Shown here one piece after another: positions 58,438 through 64,000 of a DNA stretch of 64,000 nucleotides. Source of the DNA: Hofstenia miamia. Its lineage: Eukaryota; Xenacoelomorpha; Acoela. The translations under genes were made by a program, and so were the position numbers. Position 1 is the stretch's first letter, and each line of letters begins with the position of its first letter. The stretch is taken from the NCBI GenBank assembly GCA_004352715.1, contig SCFE01000094.1:1509200-1573199 (forward strand), given 5' to 3'. Below the pieces are notes generated by a model. The model was not told the origin of the DNA. It did no database searches and worked only from the letters and a program-made list of their open reading frames with translations.

Positions 58438-59951
58438 AAAAGAATTTTACAGGAATATTCAGTGCATAAATTGAATGAATGATGGTAAAACAAAAAAATA
58501 TTTATCTGGTTCATTTATTATCATTGCTCTAAAACAAATGAATTAAAGAAACAAAATAAAAATTATCCTTGTGAAGAATGAATGTGGAGATGCATAAATT
58601 GCTTTAATCTAGTCGTGTTTGTTTAATTTTTTAACAATACATGATTATTTATAGGGCAAGAAGAAAAAATTCTCAATTAAAACAAAAACATTACTCAATT
58701 TTTACAGAGATTGGTTCTTGATTGTTGAATTTATTCAATACCATAAATCTTGTTATATCTTCAATAAATGACTAGCATACTAACTTTATTTAGCTATTTC
58801 TAATATATCATATTAAATAAACTCCTACTACATTATGTGAATATTATATGAATTTAATTTGACTAAAAACGCCATGTTCTAGTATCTATGGAGATTATAA
58901 TTTCTAACAACACAGCTCAAGAAAGAAAATGGAGCAGTGAATTTGGTAAGAACAAGAAGAAATTCAGAAAAAAATATTCAGCAAATAAATAATAAATTAT
59001 ATAGTATTTTTAAACTTCTTTGTTCTACTTAATGAATCATGTCATATCTATTAAAAATAGCCATGTTTCAGCTATTCATTTTACATATTGTTGGAAATGT
59101 TTTGTATTAGAAAACCATTTCTCTCATATTACATTAAAGAATATATCAAATTCATTGTTATTCTGGTTGACAAGCGTAAATTGAAATAAAAGCTTGGTTA
59201 ATTTAACCATGTTTTACACTCATATACAAAATATATGCCTTGATTTCATGGTTTTTGTGATACAGGTACATTCATTGTTGAATTTTACAATATGCATTTA
59301 AATTTGGGTTTTTATTTAACACCCAAAATTTGGATAGCATTTGCACAGATGAATTTATTCCTTGAACACTTATTAAGTTTCCTATTTCAATCAATAATTG
59401 ATGTGTTTTTAATTGATTTTATGCTTTTTTGTTATTTTGAGTAATAAGGCATTAAATAGTATTTATCTAAGCCAATTAATGTCAATTTGACTTATTGAAT
59501 TCGTATATTATCATGGAGTCATATTCAACAATCTAAATGAAGTGATGGCAGAAGTATCTTAGCTCAATTGTTAGCCCTGGTGAGCAGATACTTTGCAATA
59601 ATTTCAATCTCAAAATGCATGTAAAGCTGGGGCTTGGCTTAGATCTCAAAATATGTCTACACATAGAAATATTGGTATGCCTTTGATCCCCTGAATTTAC
59701 TGTTTTTCTTTCATCATTTGTCCTAATTTGAAATATTTCACGTGTTTTCTTATTTCTGGTTTCTAACTCTTGTATTTGTATTTTTTTAGCAATATTTGAC
59801 CTAACACTTGGCATATTGCTGATATTGTAGAGCTCCTATGCTTACAAATTATTATTGCAATTTTCTCAAAATTCTTAGCAATATATAATTAAAATGCCAA
59901 GAATCTATTTTTTTTACACGGGAATAATACAATATTTAAAAGCATTTGTAC
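58438..59951 (-). repeat. Right arm of 4.2 kb inverted repeat
   Basis: Reverse complement of 55771-57110 with scattered substitutions, plus about 145 extra bases (about 59197-59338) that the left arm lacks. On the minus strand it encodes MPSVRSNIAKKIQIQELETR followed by RTNDERKTVNSGDQRHTNIS (59814 to 59533). The same short frame, more damaged, occurs in the left arm. Confidence 0.85.
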
Positions 59952-60312
59952 GTTTAGAAGGTGATATCAACATAGAGTACTAATTTAATGATTGGAAATC
60001 ATATCCAGTAAAGGGGAATCAAGTGTGTAGCAATAAATCCACCTAGAAGAATGATGAATTGCCTGGAAAAACATTTCTCATTTCTATGGAAACTACACAA
60101 TTCAATGGAAAATATATCAACAAGACTGTGAGCAAGAATCCTAAACCAAATAAACTGAAAAACGTGCACTGTCAACAAATGATGTAACAGTTAGCAAATG
60201 TGTAAATCCCCAAAATTTATTTAAACCAAAAATAAATGCAGAGACAAGACCATTGTGTAAAATGTTTATGAATCTGAAACATTGGCGGAAATCAAGTTAG
60301 TTACAACTATTG

Positions 60313-60316
<4 letters not shown>
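59952..60316. other. AT-rich spacer, nothing recognised
   Basis: No feature seen outside the arm border. Confidence 0.4.
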
Positions 60317-60355
<39 letters not shown>

Positions 60356-60384
60356 ATATATACATATATATATGTATATATAAT

Positions 60385-60421
<37 letters not shown>
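60317..60421. repeat. TA microsatellite, compound
   Basis: About 105 bases of TA with ATGTTATATATACAT interruptions; strings of Tyr-Ile frames over it are artefacts. Confidence 0.85.
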
Positions 60422-60426
<5 letters not shown>

Positions 60427-60720
60427 ATCATTGTTGAAATAGACATGACTAGTTTTTTCAATAGATGTCAAGAAAGTAGTCCAATTAAAGACTTCATTTG
60501 TTTCAACGGTATTTATAAAAAATATATTTTTATTTATTACTACCAAATTTTCTTTTGGAATTCATTGTAGTTAATAATAAAGACGTTTTTTGCTAAATTA
60601 ATTGGCATGCTAATAATGAATGAGACTTGTTTAAAAACATCCTAAAGGTTAAAAATATATATATGAACAGTCGATCAATGCAAATATAGAAATGTAAATA
60701 AATTTTATAATTTAAATAAT

Positions 60721-60890
60721 TTGGACTTTATTCTGCTCTATCAAACTCTTTTTACTTACTGCCAAAGTTTACTGCTATTTCCAAATAAAGCACAAATTGT
60801 TGATCCTAGTAATTACCACCAATTATCATTTAAAATTATTTTTCACTTGGCAGAGCAGATTAAAATACCCCATTTATTCAGTAGATGCCT
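60721..60890 (+). pseudogene. Possible LINE RT finger fragment
   Basis: The frame reads SLLLFPNKAQIVDPSNYHQL followed by SFKIIFHLAEQIKIPHLF. The order K-(7 residues)-DPSNYRPIS-...-E-I/L resembles the first conserved block of non-LTR reverse transcriptases, where the consensus would be D-NYRPIS-L. No other RT motif follows, so the call is tentative. Confidence 0.4.
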
Positions 60891-61133
60891 GCTAGACTTA
60901 AAAGAGAATCATTATAATTGCATCATGCTAAAAATATATGATATATTACAGTATATCTTAGTTGTAGAAATAAGGAGGAAATAGGGAATATTTGGAATAT
61001 TGCAACATTAAATCAAAACTGCTATTTTATATTACTAAAATATCAAAATTTAGTACCTTTTGAAATTTCCACTTGAACATCGCCCTAAATGTTTAAGAAC
61101 ATATTTTCCAGATTCAATTTAAGCGAAACTTAC

Positions 61134-61205
61134 GTATCCTCGGCGTTTTCTTTTAAAGCAATATTTGACAACGGTTCGTTCTTCTCATTCACTAAGAACT
61201 TTTGG
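61134..61205 (-). CDS. Probable host exon, 72 nt (exon A)
   Basis: On the minus strand an acceptor (AACTTTTAG) precedes 72 bases and the consensus donor GTAAGT follows. Only one frame is open, with one base before it and two after: QKFLVNEKNEPLSNIALKEN then AED. The sequence is clearly richer in G and C than the flanks. It would join exon B if an inner acceptor of exon B were used. The charged, polar content suggests a linker or surface region. No family recognised. Confidence 0.65.
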
Positions 61206-61533
61206 CTAAAAGTTAATGTTTAGAAAATAAAAAATATTTTTGGAATTAGTAAGTCTATAACTTGATATTTTGCCCCAGAGTTATCTTTTTCAATATGAAT
61301 TGAAAATTGATGGGTATGTTTTGAAGAACATTAATATTAATAACTTTAATTTTGTCAACATATTTAAGTATTTGAACACAAATGCATATCATTGCTTTCA
61401 TAAATTACTTTGGGTAATTTTAGGTCAATTTTTGTACAGGTACGCAAAGATACTAGCTGCAACTCCTTATTTGAGAAATACTGCATTTATAAAATTGAAA
61501 TGAGATAATTTAAACACATGTTGACTTTTTGCG

Positions 61534-61537
<4 letters not shown>

Positions 61538-61566
<29 letters not shown>
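61538..61566. repeat. TA microsatellite
   Basis: A pure TA run ending at a single N (61567). Confidence 0.85.
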
Positions 61567-61655
61567 NTTACACCTATATTCACTAATTCTGCTGTAAAGT
61601 ACGAATTGATGACATTTTCGGAAAACAGACAGACTTAGATATTAAAAATCATTAA

Positions 61656-61990
61656 TACCCCTTAAACTCCGAAAACCGGTCATTTGTGACCCACACTAAA
61701 CATTTCATGCATGCGTTTGTGTAGTTATATTTATGCAGTAATATACTTTATATTGAGCATGTATTTCACAGTTTTGATAGTTTTAGTTAAAAATTAATGG
61801 CAAGACAAGCAGTAAAGCGGGTTCTTAATCAAATTATGTGGGATATTGCATCAGATAGCAGTAGTAGTGTTTATTAAATATGAACCTGAATGCCTGTATA
61901 AATCTCACTGCAATAAATGCTACACAAATACCGGTCATTTATGACCGGATTAGAAATTAAAGTGTGTATTAAATTTTCGGAGTGCAAGTG
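61656..61990 (+). mobile_element. piggyBac-like miniature element, TTAA flanks
   Basis: The 335 bp unit is flanked by TTAA on both sides (61652-61655 and 61991-61994), the target of piggyBac transposons. Its ends are imperfect inverted repeats sharing ACTCCGAAAA, followed by CCGGTCATTTGTGACC on the left and CCGGTCATTTATGACCGG near the right, and GTGTG motifs. Inside, a short frame at 61799-61879 reads MARQAVKRVLNQIMWDIASD and ends SSSSVY, like the acidic serine-rich N-terminus of piggyBac transposases. The rest of the transposase is deleted. Confidence 0.75.
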
Positions 61991-62002
61991 TTAATAGTTA
62001 TT

Positions 62003-62424
62003 AGTGTTGGATCCGGTTTGGTTAATGCTGGTTAATCAGGTTAAAATCCTGTTGACAAATTATATTCTGATTTTCAAAATTTATTGATTACAATAGAAAT
62101 TGTGGCAAAGGGTGCAAGAAGTCCTAGTTGCTGTCATTATAGTCCTAATCTACATTTTACCATTCAAATTATGGAATAATGCGCGCACGCTTTGAAAAAA
62201 TTATCAAATTTAGAGAAAATAGTGCATTGACTTCAACATGTTTGAATTCGCATTGTTTTTTCTAAACTATATTTCATTTAGATAAACTCATTCATAAATA
62301 TCTTTTTTTATTCCATTTTGTGTAACTACATACATTTCTTATTTCATTAAATTTTGATAGACTTTTTGTGTTCATTTTCACTAATGTTTGAATTAAAAAT
62401 ATTACATGTCTAAAATACCGAAGA

Positions 62425-62428
<4 letters not shown>
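62003..62428. other. Spacer with possible hAT-like end
   Basis: TAGTGTTGGATCCGGTTTGG at 62000-62020 and GGTTAATCAGGTTAAAATCC resemble the CCGGTTA-rich DNA at 39948-40018. The rest has no visible feature. Confidence 0.35.
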
Positions 62429-62486
<58 letters not shown>

Positions 62487-62502
62487 TTATATTTATATAT
62501 AT
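62429..62502. repeat. TA microsatellite
   Basis: A TA run with G and T interruptions lies next to the Penelope fragment. Confidence 0.85.
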
Positions 62503-62703
62503 TGAAACTAATTCTTCTGAGACTTTTCATATTTGAAATTAAAACAAAATTTATTCACAAATATTTGACGTTAGCGTTGGTATAATTTTTATATTAAATG
62601 CTTTCAATTTTGGCGTTTAGATGTTTTAATTTCATTTTAGGGTACATAAAATTTCTTTCAATGTAAGGCAACTTCCAATAGATTTTTTTTGGCAGTGAAT
62701 TTT

Positions 62704-63122
62704 TCAATTTCTTTTCTTGATTAAATATTTTATTAATTTCTTTAAAAGTTTGTGTGGATATCCGTTTTTTGTAGGAATGGTAACTTTTTCATCGATTGCT
62801 GTTGTTAAGTTATAATAATTGGATGAAGTTCTATAGGCTTGGTTGATCAAAATCTTTATAGTATTAATTTTATGTTGAGGACTACTATAAGAGTTGTAAG
62901 GTATGTACATTCCAGTGTTAGTTGACTTCTTATGCTACTCATATTCGATTTTTCTTAATGTTCTAGTTAATGTTGTATTTAAGAATTTCAACCTATTATT
63001 TTCTTCATTTTCTATTGTAAATTTTGTGGTTGGTAATACGTTGTTAATCTTGGAAGGAAATAATTTTACATCGTCCTCAGAATTTAATATGCAAAATATA
63101 TCATCCACATGGCGAGAATAAA
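62704..63122 (-). pseudogene. Penelope-like element RT, C-terminal fragment
   Basis: Read downward from 63122 the frame gives YSRHVDDIFCILNSEDD, where HVDD stands for the usual YVDD catalytic box, then TKFTIENEENNRLKFLNTTL, one in-frame TAG, STNTGMYIPYNSYSSPQHKI and KILINQAYRTSSNYYNL. The I-FT-E-E-N-LKFLD block and the R/HK-T-T--YIPYNS-H---K block are the hallmarks of Penelope-like reverse transcriptases. The upstream RT domain is missing, replaced by the Psq-type sequence, and the GIY-YIG endonuclease expected downstream is not visible. Confidence 0.8.
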
Positions 63123-63445
63123 CGGTTAAGGTTATTCAAGTATGAATGTTCAAGCTCTTGTACATCTTTGGTTGAAAAAGGGAAACCCCAATCTGCCACA
63201 GTTGTCAGGAACCAAATGAGAGTATCTTCCTCGGCTGCAGACAGGGCTGACTTGTGGCCAGGTTTTTCATTGTGTTCTTCTTTTATTCTATTTTTCAGCG
63301 TTCCAATAGGGATGTTGAATGTGTTGCTAGCTTCACGATATGACATCTCTCCAGAAGTGATTGATGTCACAGCATCGGCAAGTTGTTGTTCTGTGTAATT
63401 CTTGTAGGCACGAGCATCTTGCTTGCGTTTGTAAGTTCGAACCAT
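63123..63445 (-). CDS. Psq/CENP-B-type HTH transposase N-terminus (truncated)
   Basis: A frame starting at ATG 63445 encodes MVRTYKRKQDARAYKNYTEQ, an HTH_psq fold (residues about 16-55, with SYREASNTFNIPIGTLKNRI as the recognition helix region), then GHKSALSAAEEDTLIWFLTT and DWGFPFSTKDVQEL, the start of the second, Tc5/CENP-B-type DNA-binding domain. This is the N-terminal architecture of pogo/Tigger/Jerky-like transposases and genes derived from them. After about residue 95 it runs into Penelope RT sequence at 63122, so the DDE domain is missing. The frame has no internal stop. It could be a young truncated transposon or an exon of a captured gene; no clear donor was seen. Confidence 0.75.
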
Positions 63446-64000
63446 CTTGAAGCGAGTCTGTGAATATGAAGTGAGTCAAAATTAATCTATGTTCTCTCTA
63501 TGATTTATTAAAGTTCAGAATAACAAAAAGACTAGGTTGAAGAATAAAAACACTCAATATCATTTTTTATTAAATTACTAATGATTAATACAATTAATAT
63601 AATCTTTAAAAAAATGATAAGCCTAGATCAAGATCTGCTAAAATTAAGGGCAAGTATGACCACAAAAAAGTATTCAGTAAGCCTTTAAGCACCAATATGT
63701 TCAATAAGAATCGAATTCGATTGTTTTTCTTAAATTATCAATAGACCCCATTTGAAAGCGTTCAAAGTAGCCCCAAATTTGGCTGACGTGGGACTCAGTG
63801 TTAATATTTCATTGTTATTCCTTAATTGTATATGCAATCAAGTTGACCTTTACATATCATGTACATAACTTGTTAAAAGTGCTTAAAAATAAAAATTGAT
63901 GCAATATAGTCATAAATTACCCTTGACGAAGAAGTTGACTTTTATCAACAAGAGGAGGTTGCCATTAATTTCAAAACATAGACCGTAGCAAATGTAGTGT
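63446..64000. other. AT-rich spacer, nothing recognised
   Basis: No gene or TIR pair was seen to the window end; the 5' part of the Psq-type element may extend here. Confidence 0.4.

Noticed and set aside
1-64000. CRISPR array, operons, bacterial promoters or rRNA
   Set aside because: No regularly spaced direct repeats with unique spacers; the tandem repeats lack spacers. The DNA is eukaryotic and no rRNA segment was recognised.

Overview
This window looks like transposon-dominated, AT-rich, non-coding DNA from an animal, most likely an invertebrate, drawn from a draft assembly (N runs at 41381-42380, 43406-43958 and 53699-53940). The evidence is eukaryotic: short exons with GT/AG borders, (TA)n and other microsatellites, and a broad animal-type transposon set (CR1/Jockey-like LINEs, a Penelope-like element, two Ty3/Gypsy elements, a Polinton/Maverick polymerase, hAT, Tc1/mariner, piggyBac-like and other TIR elements). 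Nothing bacterial is present. I cannot name the species.

Layout. 1-8.1 kb: two almost identical minus-strand copies of one GC-richer LINE, the second lying against an older plus-strand LINE. 9.6-13.9 kb: a short TIR element and a decayed Tc1-like transposon. 14.1-22.7 kb: a decayed Ty3/Gypsy element (called A here) with gag and protease, a post-pol ORF remnant, no reverse transcriptase, a tRNA-Trp-type primer site and a 1.2 kb LTR that carries a nested 285 bp TIR element. 23-26.7 kb: low-complexity and tandem repeats. 26.9-30.5 kb: a minus-strand Polinton family-B DNA polymerase broken by two element-A-type LTRs, one a clean solo LTR with a 4 bp target duplication. 30.8-36 kb: an internally deleted mariner and fragments of LTRs and LINEs. 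36-39.1 kb: hAT-related sequence and a 445 bp palindrome. 40.0-41.4 kb: a mariner with intact TIRs. 42.4-50.5 kb: a much younger Ty3/Gypsy element (B) with gag-pro-RT-RH-IN plus an extra ORF, a tRNA-Arg-like primer site and a 491 bp LTR.

From 50.7 to 61.2 kb three short, relatively GC-rich segments on the minus strand have good splice acceptors and donors and are probably host exons; they sit in introns full of repeats. Between them lies a 4.2 kb inverted repeat (arms near 55.77-57.11 and 58.44-59.95 kb) whose loop carries a tRNA-like 74-mer and a 3-copy tandem repeat. The right end has a TTAA-flanked piggyBac-like miniature element, a Penelope RT fragment, and a Psq/CENP-B-type helix-turn-helix transposase N-terminus fused to it.

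The most interesting signals are: (1) ORF1 and ORF2 of the young LINE are one reading frame split only by a UGA followed by CUA, with no AUG before the endonuclease catalytic residues, in both copies; (2) six isolated in-frame UGA stops in Gypsy B, all at positions that look like former CGA arginine codons; (3) the hidden host exons; (4) the large inverted repeat. No host gene could be identified with confidence.
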